A stretch of DNA of 64,000 nt from Sulfuriflexus mobilis (GTDB lineage: Bacteria > Pseudomonadota > Gammaproteobacteria > AKS1), in the NCBI RefSeq assembly GCF_003967195.1, contig NZ_AP018725.1, positions 372,001-436,000 of the forward strand, written 5' to 3'. The position numbers and the translations under genes are program-made. The notes beneath the pieces are model-generated. The model was not told where the DNA came from. It searched no databases and worked only from the letters and a program-made list of their open reading frames with translations. The first letter of the stretch is position 1. The number at the start of each line of letters is the position of its first letter. This document shows, in pieces, positions 19,280 to 26,657 of this stretch.

Positions 19280-19588
19280 ATGTCTTACTACCGTTACCAC
19301 GTTTTCTTTTGCACCAATCAACGTAGCGATGGCCGTGAATGTTGTCAGGACTGTAATGCCCAGGCCATGCGCGACTACGCCAAGGCACAGTGCAAGGCCC
19401 TGGGGCTCAATGGGCCGCGCAAGGTCAGGATCAATTCCGCTGGTTGCCTGGATCGCTGTAGCGAAGGCCCGGTGATGGTGATCTACCCGGAAGGCACCTG
19501 GTACAGCTATGTTGATCACGAAGATATTGATGAAATTCTGGACAAACACCTGCAACAGGGGGAAATTGTCAAACGCCTGCAGATTTAG
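19280..19588 (+). CDS. Small thioredoxin-fold 2Fe-2S ferredoxin-like protein
   Basis: A 102-residue protein of the NuoE-like thioredoxin-fold ferredoxin type. The cysteine pattern is C-x10-11-C-C-x-x-C near the N-terminus (FFCTNQRSDGRECCQDC) and SAGCLDRCSEGP later, giving ligands for one 2Fe-2S cluster. The closing segment VMVIYPEGTWYSYVDHEDIDEIL is typical of this family. The ATG at 19280 starts the domain exactly. It is divergent from the GlcF-like gene and may serve as an electron carrier, but its partner is unknown. Confidence 0.85.
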   Translation: MSYYRYHVFFCTNQRSDGRECCQDCNAQAMRDYAKAQCKALGLNGPRKVRINSAGCLDRCSEGPVMVIYPEGTWYSYVDHEDIDEILDKHLQQGEIVKRLQI

Positions 19589-19762
19589 GCTTTTTTTATT
19601 TATTTATCCACGAATTTAGCGCAAGAAATATTAATCAATGTAATCAATTAGTTATTAAATATTACATGAACTGAGTTAAACCAGCGCGATGGCGAATATA
19701 CCTATTACTATACATTAATAATAATATATAACTAATTGTAAAATAAGACAAACAACTAAACG

Positions 19763-19791
19763 TTGACAAAGAAAACCACATCGCACATCCT
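19763..19791 (+). promoter_or_regulatory. Possible promoter of first sRNA candidate
   Basis: TTGACA at 19763-19768 matches the -35 consensus fully. At 17 bases' spacing CATCCT (19786-19791) is a poor -10 but keeps the second A and last T. A start near 19797-19799 would begin at the outer stem of the predicted RNA. Confidence 0.4.
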
Positions 19792-19796
19792 TTAAG

Positions 19797-19905
19797 TCCA
19801 CCAGCGAATACCCCTCTGTTGGGGACAAACACTCTAGCATTCCTCCACGAATAGTAGAGTTCCAGGTGGTACAGGCGCGATTCTTCACCGGATCGCGCCT
19901 TTTTT
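19797..19905 (+). ncRNA. Candidate sRNA 1 with CCTCC in an apical loop
   Basis: About 108 bases ending in an intrinsic terminator (19873-19905). Predicted structure: CCACC near 19799 pairs with GGTGG at 19866-19870, enclosing a CCCC/GGGG hairpin and a hairpin with arms ACTCTA and TAGAGT plus inner ATT/AAT, whose loop displays CCTCC. Such loops can pair with Shine-Dalgarno sequences. No coding frame of note. The boundaries are inferred from the promoter and terminator only. Confidence 0.5.
19873..19905 (+). terminator. Intrinsic terminator of sRNA candidate 1
   Basis: Arms AGGCGCGAT (19873-19881) and ATCGCGCCT (19892-19900) form a perfect 9-bp GC-rich stem followed by six T residues. No protein gene ends just upstream, which implies a non-coding transcript. 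Confidence 0.85.
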
Positions 19906-19992
19906 ATTGCCTAATAACCCATTAGATAACAATTGCTTATGCCGCGCCTGGCAGATAGCCGTAAGATTATCGCTACAGCCTGTTAATTAGAG

Positions 19993-20021
19993 TTGACTAA
20001 TATACTAATGCTTAGTAGAAT
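19993..20021 (+). promoter_or_regulatory. Sigma-70 promoter of second sRNA candidate
   Basis: TTGACT (19993-19998), a 17-base spacer, and TAGAAT (20016-20021) each match consensus at five of six positions. The expected start is near 20028, and an intrinsic terminator follows about 115 bases later. Confidence 0.75.
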
Positions 20022-20027
20022 TTATTC

Positions 20028-20143
20028 CACTTCAGATTGTTGTGCCTACCTCCTCCAGTGCACGCAACCTGAAACGATCCTCCTCCACCTCCCAAATGGT
20101 GGCTTATAAGGCGCGGCAGCCCAATATGCCGCGCCTTTTTTTT
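20028..20143 (+). ncRNA. Candidate sRNA 2 with repeated CCTCCTCC motifs
   Basis: About 116 bases from a good promoter to a strong terminator. A 5' hairpin (outer arms TTCAG and CTGAA, inner arms GTGC and GCAC) exposes CCTCCTCC in its loop. A single-stranded linker repeats CCTCCTCC. A small CCACC/GGTGG hairpin then carries TCCC in its loop, before the terminator. This layout is like C-rich-loop regulatory RNAs of proteobacteria such as sX13 or the CcsR group, which act through anti-Shine-Dalgarno pairing. Homology to those was not tested. Confidence 0.65.
20108..20143 (+). terminator. Intrinsic terminator of sRNA candidate 2
   Basis: Arms 20108-20118 and 20127-20137 form an 11-bp stem (AAGGCGCGGCA and its complement) around an 8-base loop, with eight T residues at 20136-20143. 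Confidence 0.9.
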
Positions 20144-20460
20144 GCCTCGAACCATCGGAGATGGTTGAGGTACGGATAATGACCAGAACCTGCGGAGCAG
20201 GTGCAGGAAATCCCTAATGAAGCTCGTAGAGATTCTTGGGGGAAGCCCACAGGTAGCTCATAGAAGCTTTTCAAGCTTCATCATGAGTACCCTACTCCTC
20301 CGGAGTCAGGGCATCTGTGAGTGGTGAATCAGGCAGCCTAAGAAGCCTGCATGAACGTAGAAGCTACAAGCCCCACGGATATCGGAGATGGGCAGGATCC
20401 CAATAAAGAAGCCTAAAAGGCTCTTATGAACGCCTCGACCCTATAAGTACGGTGAGTTAG
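20144..20460. repeat. Array of hairpin repeats before rplM
   Basis: Starts immediately after the sRNA terminator. A reverse-orientation B hairpin lies at 20145-20170, followed by a degenerate A hairpin. A forward pair follows: A at 20257-20287 and B at 20290-20311. A third, less regular module (about 20317-20390, GAGTGGTGAA ... CATCGGAGATGGG-like) follows. The 20251-20390 segment is closely similar to 23738-23865 downstream of the porin gene and partly to 23578-23660. Confidence 0.8.
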
Positions 20461-20619
20461 GAATATAAGCTTCTAGGGCAAAAGCTACAGGAGGAGGGGC
20501 TGTGAGGCCCCATGAGGAGACCAAAAAGAGGCCGTTTTCCTCTTGTATCCTGCCGCCGACTCGAGTAATATTCCGCCTCTTTGCAAGACACTACCCTATT
20601 TACGTGGAGCAATACTGAA

Positions 20620-21048
20620 ATGAAAACGTTCAGTGCAAAACCGGCTGAAGTGAAGCGCGACTGGTTTGTCATCGATGCCGAGGGCAAGACCCTGGGCCGT
20701 ATGGCGACCGAAATCGCCCGCCGCCTGCGCGGTAAGCATAAAGCTATTTATACACCGCACGTGGATACCGGCGACTACATCGTGGTCATCAATGCCGAGA
20801 AGGTCCGTGTGACAGGAAGAAAGTCTACCGACAAGCTGTATCATCATCATACAGGTTACATTGGTGGTCTGAAGACAATCAGCTTCGACAAGCTGTTAAA
20901 GAAGGCTCCAGAGCGCATTATCGAAACCGCAGTGAAAGGTATGCTGCCGAAGAATGCACTGGGCCGTGCAATGTTCCGCAAGCTGAAGGTTTATGCGGGC
21001 GGTCAACACCAGCATGCGGCGCAACAGCCAATGCCGCTGGAACTCTAA
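20620..21048 (+). CDS. rplM: 50S ribosomal protein L13
   Basis: A 142-residue large-subunit protein, the same length as E. coli L13. It begins [20 protein letters not shown] and contains the L13 signature [15 protein letters not shown] near the C-terminus. The ATG at 20620 has GGAG about 10 bases upstream; the frame is open further upstream but the family start is clear. It precedes rpsI by 19 bases, the standard L13-S9 operon. Confidence 0.98.
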   Translation: MKTFSAKPAEVKRDWFVIDAEGKTLGRMATEIARRLRGKHKAIYTPHVDTGDYIVVINAEKVRVTGRKSTDKLYHHHTGYIGGLKTISFDKLLKKAPERIIETAVKGMLPKNALGRAMFRKLKVYAGGQHQHAAQQPMPLEL

Positions 21049-21067
21049 AAGTCGTAGGTTAAAGAAC

Positions 21068-21457
21068 ATGTCAGACGTTTATTACAGCACCGGTCGTCGC
21101 AAGTCATCAACAGCTCGCGTATATATGACCGCAGGTGAAGGCAACATCACCATCAACAATCGTGGTATCGATAACTACTTTGGTCGTGAAACCTCACGCA
21201 TGGTAGTTCGCCAGCCACTCGAACTGACCGAGATGATCGGCAAGTTCGATATCAAGGTTAACGTCAAGGGTGGCGGTAACACTGGTCAGGCAGGCGCGAT
21301 TCGTCACGGTATTACCCGTGCGCTCATGAAGTACGACGAAGCACTGCGCAAGTCATTGCGTAAGGCCGGTTTCGTCACACGTGATTCACGTGAGGTTGAG
21401 CGTAAGAAGGTTGGTCTGCACAAGGCCCGTAAGCGTCCGCAGTACTCGAAGCGTTAA
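21068..21457 (+). CDS. rpsI: 30S ribosomal protein S9
   Basis: A 129-residue small-subunit protein. The N-terminal [16 protein letters not shown], the central [19 protein letters not shown] and the basic tail ending KKRPQYSKR-like (here RKRPQYSKR) are typical; the tail reaches the tRNA anticodon in the P site. ATG 21068 follows a short GTTAAAGAA spacer with no strong ribosome site, fitting translational coupling to rplM. Confidence 0.98.
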   Translation: MSDVYYSTGRRKSSTARVYMTAGEGNITINNRGIDNYFGRETSRMVVRQPLELTEMIGKFDIKVNVKGGGNTGQAGAIRHGITRALMKYDEALRKSLRKAGFVTRDSREVERKKVGLHKARKRPQYSKR

Positions 21458-21504
21458 TTGCGTTCGCGGCCATTATGCGCCGCACGCCGTTTACCGACTT
21501 CTTT

Positions 21505-21578
21505 TGGGGAATCGTCTAACGGCAGGACAACGGACTCTGACTCCGTCAATCAAGGTTCAAATCCTTGTTCCCCAGCCA
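21505..21578 (+). tRNA. tRNA-Gln (anticodon CTG), CCA encoded
   Basis: A 74-base cloverleaf with acceptor arms TGGGGAA (21505-21511) and TTCCCCA (21568-21574), discriminator G and an encoded CCA. The anticodon stem ACGGA/TCCGT encloses the loop CTCTGAC, giving anticodon CTG (reads CAG). The T arm contains GGTTCAAATCC. It follows rpsI by 47 bases. Its last eight bases also form part of a long perfect hairpin with downstream sequence. Confidence 0.95.
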
Positions 21579-21627
21579 ATAAACAACAAAGCCCGCCCAG
21601 TGCGGGCTTTGTTGTTTATTGGCTGGG
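21571..21627 (+). terminator. 26-bp perfect hairpin spanning tRNA 3' end and terminator
   Basis: Arms 21571-21596 and 21602-21627 are exact reverse complements around the loop CCAGT. The inner part (AAAGCCCGC with GCGGGCTTT, then a T-rich tail) is an ordinary intrinsic terminator. The outer part pairs with the CCCAGCCA 3' end of the tRNA-Gln gene, which would compete with the acceptor stem if not processed. Confidence 0.85.
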
Positions 21628-21639
21628 ATATACGCTATG

Positions 21640-21900
21640 GCCACATAGCTAATCCGATACGTCCATGTTTATACTTGTTGTCGGATTCACATCAAAACCC
21701 CTGCGGGTTTCTCCCTGGAATCTCTTCGAGCTCCATCAAGGATTCCCCGCACTTGCTTCGCATGTTCTGGTTATCAGGCACTTTCTACGCTTCACTTAGA
21801 ATCTCTAAGAGATTCATTAAGTACTTACTAAACTTGCTATCGCAGGTTCTGGTCGCGCTACGGTCACGTCGTTTCTCTTCCAGTCCGGCCTAGTTGCCAA
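21640..21900. repeat. Hairpin-rich intergenic repeat region before the porin gene
   Basis: No gene is seen between tRNA-Gln and the porin (21579-22276). This part contains one A-type hairpin (21794-21822; outer arms ACTT and AAGT) followed by ACTTACTAAACTTGCT, almost the same as 24822-24866, where a different stem sequence sits in the same framework. Other short hairpins occur at 21696-21712. Confidence 0.65.
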
Positions 21901-21919
21901 ACAAGCATATCCAGGAAAA

Positions 21920-21993
21920 GTAGGGTGCGCTTTGCGCACCATCTGAGTCACGAGACTTTTCACGCCCCCCTTGGTGCGCAAAGCGCACCCTAC
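21920..21993. repeat. 74-bp element with perfect 21-bp terminal inverted repeats
   Basis: Arms 21920-21940 and 21973-21993 are exact reverse complements, built on GTAGGGTGCGC and GCGCACC; each arm is itself partly palindromic. The core is 32 bases. It looks like a short non-autonomous mobile or fold-back repeat. No target duplication could be assigned with confidence. Confidence 0.75.
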
Positions 21994-22276
21994 TGCGAAC
22001 CTGATTGAATACGTCGTGTTAGCGCTAATCCAACCAAGGGGAGAAATGGGATGGGGCACGATTGTGAAAAAACAAGCTATCCTATTGATATTTATTAGCT
22101 TTCTCATTTTTTATTCTTGGATGTGATCATCCACTCTGCTAATGTGTTGCTTATTCACAACAAGTCAGTGGGCCTGTTGTTTTTTTTACGAAAAAATGTT
22201 GCACAAACCCCGAAACTTGGCTATTGTTAGCCGGTCGATTGACTTATAAACAAAATAGTATTTTTAGGAGAAACCT

Positions 22277-23464
22277 ATGAATAAGAAATTCCTCGCAATT
22301 GCAGTTGCCGCCGCGCTGGCACCGGCCGCTGCTTCTGCAGACGTCAAGCTGTACGGTATCGCACAGGTTGAATACAACATTGAAGATTCAGACGCTAGCG
22401 GTCAAGACAGCGTACAGTCTGTTGATGACGATGGTGTTCGTTCACGCATCGGTGTCAAGTTCACTGAAAAGCTGGGTGGTGGTCTGACTGCCTTCGGTAA
22501 GTTTGAATGGGCACTGGATCCAGCTGATGACCAAGACTCAGCTTCAAGTGGTAATACGCAAGGTTTACGCGGACGTGACCAATTCGTCGGTATCAAGGGT
22601 AGCTGGGGTTCACTCTCAGCCGGTGCACACCATGCGCCATACAAGACCGCTGGTGGTGTTAAGTGGGATCCATGGACCGCGACTCACCTGCAGGCCCGTC
22701 GTGCCGGTGGTATGCTCGGTGGTACCGGTATCGGTGGCCAGAATGGCTTCATGCGTAACAGCATTTACTACACCTCACCAGAAGTAAACGGCTTCCAGTT
22801 CAAGTTTGCGATTTCGCCTGACGAAACCAATCCAGGTGCCAACAATGGCGACGTGGGTAATTCTGACGATGGTGATAACGACTACTCTATTGCCGTTCAT
22901 TACACGAACGGTCCGTGGGAAGCGATCTTCGCGCATAACCGTAACAACCAGGCAACACGCAGAAGCACCAGTGTAATTAACGTTGCTACAACGACTACAG
23001 TTGGTACTACAGTCATTACTGGTACGTTCCCGATTACGGTTACGGCTACAAGCAACGTTGATGACGAAACACTGACCAAGGTTGGTCTGCGTTGGAAGTC
23101 AGGTCCTTGGACTCTGGCCGGTCAGTACGAAACTGTAGATGATGCACTGGCCGCTGCTGGTGGCACAACCCCAGGTGTTGCTGGTAACTACCGCCCAGGT
23201 GTTGGTGATGATGCCGATGTTTACTGGTTGAACGGTCAGTACAAGGCCGGTAACAACATTTTCAGCCTGTCATACGGTAATATGGATGTTGATCCAGACG
23301 GTACTGCGAGAGACTTCGAGTACGATTACTGGGCAGTGGGCGTGATCCACAAGTTCAGCAAGCAGACTCGCATCTTCGGTGGTTACACACAGACCGATGG
23401 TGACAAAAACGGTAATGCAAATGACCGTGATGCCTGGACTGTTGGTATCCGCAAGGACTTCTAA
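22277..23464 (+). CDS. Gram-negative trimeric porin
   Basis: A 395-residue outer-membrane channel protein. A typical signal peptide (cleavage after AAASA, about residue 21) is followed by DVKLYGIAQVEYNIE, alternating beta strands, GLTAFGKFEW, LRGRDQFVGIKGSWGSLSAGAH and a C-terminal strand ending in phenylalanine (IRKDF), required for BAM-assisted insertion. It forms a general diffusion pore for small solutes. Residues about 230-260 hold a Thr/Val-rich loop that is probably surface exposed. AGGAG precedes the ATG. A strong terminator follows. Confidence 0.92.
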   Translation: MNKKFLAIAVAAALAPAAASADVKLYGIAQVEYNIEDSDASGQDSVQSVDDDGVRSRIGVKFTEKLGGGLTAFGKFEWALDPADDQDSASSGNTQGLRGRDQFVGIKGSWGSLSAGAHHAPYKTAGGVKWDPWTATHLQARRAGGMLGGTGIGGQNGFMRNSIYYTSPEVNGFQFKFAISPDETNPGANNGDVGNSDDGDNDYSIAVHYTNGPWEAIFAHNRNNQATRRSTSVINVATTTTVGTTVITGTFPITVTATSNVDDETLTKVGLRWKSGPWTLAGQYETVDDALAAAGGTTPGVAGNYRPGVGDDADVYWLNGQYKAGNNIFSLSYGNMDVDPDGTARDFEYDYWAVGVIHKFSKQTRIFGGYTQTDGDKNGNANDRDAWTVGIRKDF

Positions 23465-23492
23465 GATTAGTTAATAATCTTATTGTCTAGAG

Positions 23493-23521
23493 ACGGGGTG
23501 CTTCGGCACCCCGTTTTTTTT
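23493..23521 (+). terminator. Intrinsic terminator of the porin gene
   Basis: A 9-bp stem ACGGGGTGC (23493-23501) with its complement (23506-23514), a TTCG tetraloop, and a run of eight T residues. Confidence 0.95.
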
Positions 23522-23870
23522 GCCTTGAGCCATTGGAAATGGCTAAGGTACTCATGATGAAGCCTGAAAGGCTTCTATGAGTGGTGAAATTAGCAGCCTA
23601 GGAAGCTTACATGAACGTATGAACCTTAAACCCCACGGACATCGGAGATGGGTAGGGTACTCATAATTGCCTCGACCCATTGGAAATGGGTGAGGTATCC
23701 ATAATGAACCTGAAAGGTTCTATGGTGTAACCCTGAAAGTGGCTCATAGAAGCTTTTTCAAGCTTCATCATGAGTGCCCTACTTCTCCGGAGTCAGGGTA
23801 TCTATGAGTGGTGAATTTGTAAGCCTAGAAAGTTTATAAATACGCAGAAATTGTAAGCCCCACTTACTAC
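23522..23870. repeat. Array of two-hairpin repeats downstream of the porin gene
   Basis: Two reverse-orientation pairs (B 23523-23548 with A 23551-23581; B 23670-23695 with A 23699-23725) are followed by a forward pair (A 23743-23774 with B 23777-23798). Stems differ between copies but stay complementary, while the GGA/TCC triloops, the single unpaired base and the short linker are constant. Further GAGTGGTGAA-type modules follow each array. Confidence 0.85.
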
Positions 23871-23889
23871 CCCAGTTATTTTGAAGAAC

Positions 23890-23919
23890 AAAAAAGCCGA
23901 GCAAATGCCCGGCTTTTTT
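23890..23919. terminator. Bidirectional terminator downstream of rpiA
   Basis: A hairpin with GCCG/CGGC core, an internal mismatch and loop AAAT is flanked by A and T runs on both sides. On the minus strand it ends the rpiA transcript 20 bases after its stop. Confidence 0.8.
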
Positions 23920-23939
23920 ATTGATAGATGATTTGCAGC

Positions 23940-24602
23940 TTAAGGCAGAATCGTTTTAGCCCCCTCCGGCGTGCCCAAAATCAGCACATCGGCCGGGCGG
24001 GCGGCGAACAGGCCATTGGTGACCACACCGACAATGCTGTTGAGCTCGTTTTCCAGTTTCACGGGTTCCATGATTTGCAGGTCACGGATATCGAGGATGA
24101 CATTGCCGTTATCGGTGGTAAAACCTTCGCGCAGCACGGGGGTGCCACCGGTGCGCTTGAGGATCTCGCGGGCGACATAACTGCGGGCCATGGGGATGAC
24201 TTCCACGGGCAGCGGGAAGTCTCCGAGGATGTCGACCAGCTTGGACTCGTCGGCGATACAGACAAACTTCTTACTGGCGGCGGCAACGATCTTTTCCCGG
24301 GTCAGGGCGCCACCACCACCCTTGATCAGGTGCAGGTACTTGTTGGATTCATCGGCACCGTCTACATACAGGGAGAGCTCACCGGCCTCGTTGAGGTCGA
24401 GGACGCGAATGCCGTGACCGCGTAGGCGCTCTGCAGAGGCCTCAGAGCTGGCTACGGTGGCATCGACCTTGCCTTTGATGCCAGCCAGCAGATCGATGAA
24501 GTGGTTGGCCGTGGAGCCGGTACCAATACCGACGATCATGCCGGTATCTACATACTCGATAGCGGCCTCGGCGGCGGCCCTTTTCATTTCGTCCTGGTTC
24601 AT
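23940..24602 (-). CDS. rpiA: Ribose-5-phosphate isomerase A
   Basis: A 220-residue enzyme converting ribose-5-phosphate to ribulose-5-phosphate. Visible signatures are [13 protein letters not shown] (phosphate loop), [40 protein letters not shown] (active-site Asp, Lys and Glu) and [12 protein letters not shown] 24602 has GAGGTGAG upstream and begins the conserved helix; the longer frame has no support. With rpe it covers the non-oxidative pentose phosphate branch. Confidence 0.97.
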   Translation of the reverse strand: MNQDEMKRAAAEAAIEYVDTGMIVGIGTGSTANHFIDLLAGIKGKVDATVASSEASAERLRGHGIRVLDLNEAGELSLYVDGADESNKYLHLIKGGGGALTREKIVAAASKKFVCIADESKLVDILGDFPLPVEVIPMARSYVAREILKRTGGTPVLREGFTTDNGNVILDIRDLQIMEPVKLENELNSIVGVVTNGLFAARPADVLILGTPEGAKTILP

Positions 24603-25044
24603 GTTTCTCACCTCATCAAAATCAGACCGCAAACGATACCGAAAAAATGGCATTTTTGCCAGATTTCAGTCTTTGTTGAGATCGAGTAAATAACGCAGAG
24701 ATCGCCAAGGCGCAGAGGTCGCGGAGAAAGAAATAAAAAGATATCGATTTATGCATATTATTTTGGGAAGTGTTTAGCCGGAATCCAACGAGCTAGTTTG
24801 GCGTACTGGATTCTGGCCTACACTTAGATCATCTTCGATGATCATCAAGTACTTACTGAACCTTGCTCTGGTCGCGGCAGAATGACGGCAGCATAAATAT
24901 TTAGAAAATCTTTGCGTCCTCTGCGCCTTTGCGGTCTTTGCGTCAAATATCGAGAATAAGATGGCCGTCATAGCTGATTTTTACACTGGCTTATCATTCA
25001 TCAATTTATTTTCTTCGTGCCACTTATTCTAGTATCTTGTGCAC
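24603..25044. other. Gap between divergent rpiA and ilvA, filled by a nested repeat element
   Basis: No gene is seen. The gap contains a fold-back element (24688-24949) with a different repeat (24778-24900) in its centre, then about 90 AT-rich bases that must hold the ilvA promoter. Confidence 0.75.
24688..24949. repeat. Fold-back element with CGCAGAGG-type arms and a nested repeat
   Basis: Left arm about 24691-24725 and right arm about 24911-24947 are imperfect inverted repeats built on ACGCAGAG, GGCGCAGAGG and GCAAAG. The interior contains an A-type hairpin (24822-24850, arms ACTT/AAGT, inner GATCATC) and GGATTC/GAATCC sequences like those near 33.2 kb. Looks like a non-autonomous element into which another repeat has settled. 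Confidence 0.7.
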
Positions 25045-26565
25045 ATGCTTAATGATTACGAAAAACGTATCAAGGCGGCCTGTGCGGTTGTCTACGACGT
25101 CGCCAGACGAACGCCTCTGGATGCGGCGCCCGGCCTGTCTGAGGCCCTGAATAATGAAATACTCCTCAAGCGTGAGGACCTGCAGCCGGTGTTTTCTTTC
25201 AAACTGCGAGGTGCCTATAACCGAATAGCGCAACTGAGCGAGGAAGAGCAGGCCAGGGGGGTGATCACCGCCTCGGCGGGCAATCATGCCCAGGGAGTGG
25301 CCCTGGCGGCCCAGCGCCGGGGTATCAAGGCCATGATTGTCATGCCGAAGACCACGCCACGCATCAAGGTGCAGGCCGTGCGTAAGCTCGGTGCCGAGGT
25401 GGTCTTGCATGGTAATACCTATGACGACGCCAGTGCCCATGCCCGGACGCTGGTTGAACAGACAGGCGCGGTTTATATCCATCCCTATGATGACCCCGAT
25501 GTGATTGCTGGGCAGGCGACGGTCGCGGTAGAACTGCTTGAGCAACACCCGGAAAGGATTGATGCAGTATTTATCCCCGTCGGTGGCGGTGGCCTTATTG
25601 CCGGCATGGCGGCCTGGATTAAACAACATCGCCCGGAGATAAAGGTGATTGGTGTCGAACCGGATGATGCCGCCTGCCTGTATGTTGCCCTCGAGGCCGG
25701 TGAGCGCATCACTTTGCCACATATTGGTATCTTTGCCGATGGTGTGGCCGTGCGCCAGGTGGGTGAGGAGCCTTTTCGTGTCGTCCGTGACCTCATCGAC
25801 GAGGTGGTATTGGTGAGCACCGATGAGATCTGTGCGGCGATCATGGATATCTATGACGATACCCGGGCCATTACCGAACCGGCCGGTGCCCTGGCCGTGG
25901 CGGGCATTAAGAAATATGTCGCCCGCGAGGGCCTGCAGGGAGCCTGCCTGGTTGCCGTTAACAGCGGTGCCAATATGAATTTTGATCGCCTGCGCCATGT
26001 TGCCGAGCGCGCCGAGATCGGTGAACAGCGTGAGGCCTTGCTTGCCGTGACGATCCCGGAGCGACCGGGCAGCTTCCGGGAGTTCTGTAAAACCATTGGT
26101 GAACGAGGGATTACCGAGTTCAATTATCGCTACTCTGATGCTAGCGAGGCGCATGTTTTCGTCGGTGTGCAGCTCAATGGTTCGGCTGAGAGAGAGGAAC
26201 TCATCGCAAAGCTGAAGGGACGTGACTACCCCGTTGTAGACATGACCGATAATGAAATGGCGAAGATACATGTTCGCTATATGGTCGGCGGCCATAGTGC
26301 CGCGATGGTCGACCACGAGCAGTTGTATCGTTTCGAGTTTCCGGAGCGGCCGGGGGCGCTGCTGCGTTTCCTGAAGCATATGGGCCAGGGCTGGAACATC
26401 AGCCTGTTTCATTACCGTAACCACGGTGCGGCTTATGGACGTGTGCTGGTGGGGATACAGGTGCCACCGGCTGAGCAGGGGCGTTTTCAGGCCTTTTTGG
26501 ATGAAGTGGGCTATCCCTACTGGGCGGAACAGGATAATCCGGCCTACCAATTATTCCTCAGTTAA
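25045..26565 (+). CDS. ilvA: Threonine ammonia-lyase, biosynthetic
   Basis: A 506-residue PLP enzyme that deaminates threonine to 2-oxobutanoate, the first step of isoleucine synthesis. The PLP lysine is in FSFKLRGAYNRI (about residue 56), SAGNHAQGVAL binds substrate, and the phosphate loop is VGGGGLIAG. Two ACT-like regulatory domains occupy about residues 330-506 and normally confer isoleucine feedback. ATG 25045 is used; an in-frame GTG at 25039 is possible, and no ribosome site distinguishes them. Length matches the E. coli IlvA class. Confidence 0.95.
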   Translation: MLNDYEKRIKAACAVVYDVARRTPLDAAPGLSEALNNEILLKREDLQPVFSFKLRGAYNRIAQLSEEEQARGVITASAGNHAQGVALAAQRRGIKAMIVMPKTTPRIKVQAVRKLGAEVVLHGNTYDDASAHARTLVEQTGAVYIHPYDDPDVIAGQATVAVELLEQHPERIDAVFIPVGGGGLIAGMAAWIKQHRPEIKVIGVEPDDAACLYVALEAGERITLPHIGIFADGVAVRQVGEEPFRVVRDLIDEVVLVSTDEICAAIMDIYDDTRAITEPAGALAVAGIKKYVAREGLQGACLVAVNSGANMNFDRLRHVAERAEIGEQREALLAVTIPERPGSFREFCKTIGERGITEFNYRYSDASEAHVFVGVQLNGSAEREELIAKLKGRDYPVVDMTDNEMAKIHVRYMVGGHSAAMVDHEQLYRFEFPERPGALLRFLKHMGQGWNISLFHYRNHGAAYGRVLVGIQVPPAEQGRFQAFLDEVGYPYWAEQDNPAYQLFLS

Positions 26566-26607
26566 CCTCGTTGTGTTTGTCGCCTGAAAACAACAGGCTA
26601 CGGAGAT

Positions 26608-26635
26608 AAAAAAAGGCCCGCATTGCGGGCCTTTT
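26608..26635. terminator. Bidirectional terminator between ilvA and the H1-like gene
   Basis: Perfect 11-bp stem AAAAGGCCCGC (26611-26621) and its complement around ATT, with A and T runs on either side, placed between two convergent genes. Confidence 0.9.
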
Positions 26636-26657
26636 AATTACAACTTATTGATATTAC

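Larger units (their letters stand above)
19589..20619. other. Long non-coding stretch: AT-rich segment, two sRNA candidates, repeats
   Basis: No convincing protein gene is seen in these 1031 bases. In order they hold an AT-rich segment (19600-19760), a short unit with its own terminator (about 19797-19905), a second short unit with a strong promoter and terminator (about 19993-20143), and then copies of the hairpin repeat (20144-20460) before the rplM promoter region. Confidence 0.8.

Noticed and set aside
19589-20619. Possible CRISPR array in the long non-coding stretch
   Set aside because: Repeats here are irregular hairpins in both orientations with no constant repeat-spacer length, and no cas genes are near.
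21505-21993. Integrated genomic island at tRNA-Gln
   Set aside because: No integrase and no cargo genes follow; only a terminator, small repeats and a porin are present, and no direct repeat of the tRNA end was found downstream.
25024-26550. 508-residue open frame on the minus strand across ilvA
   Set aside because: It mirrors ilvA almost end to end, has no recognisable domain, and ilvA has clear catalytic motifs; codon bias in GC-rich DNA keeps the opposite frame open.
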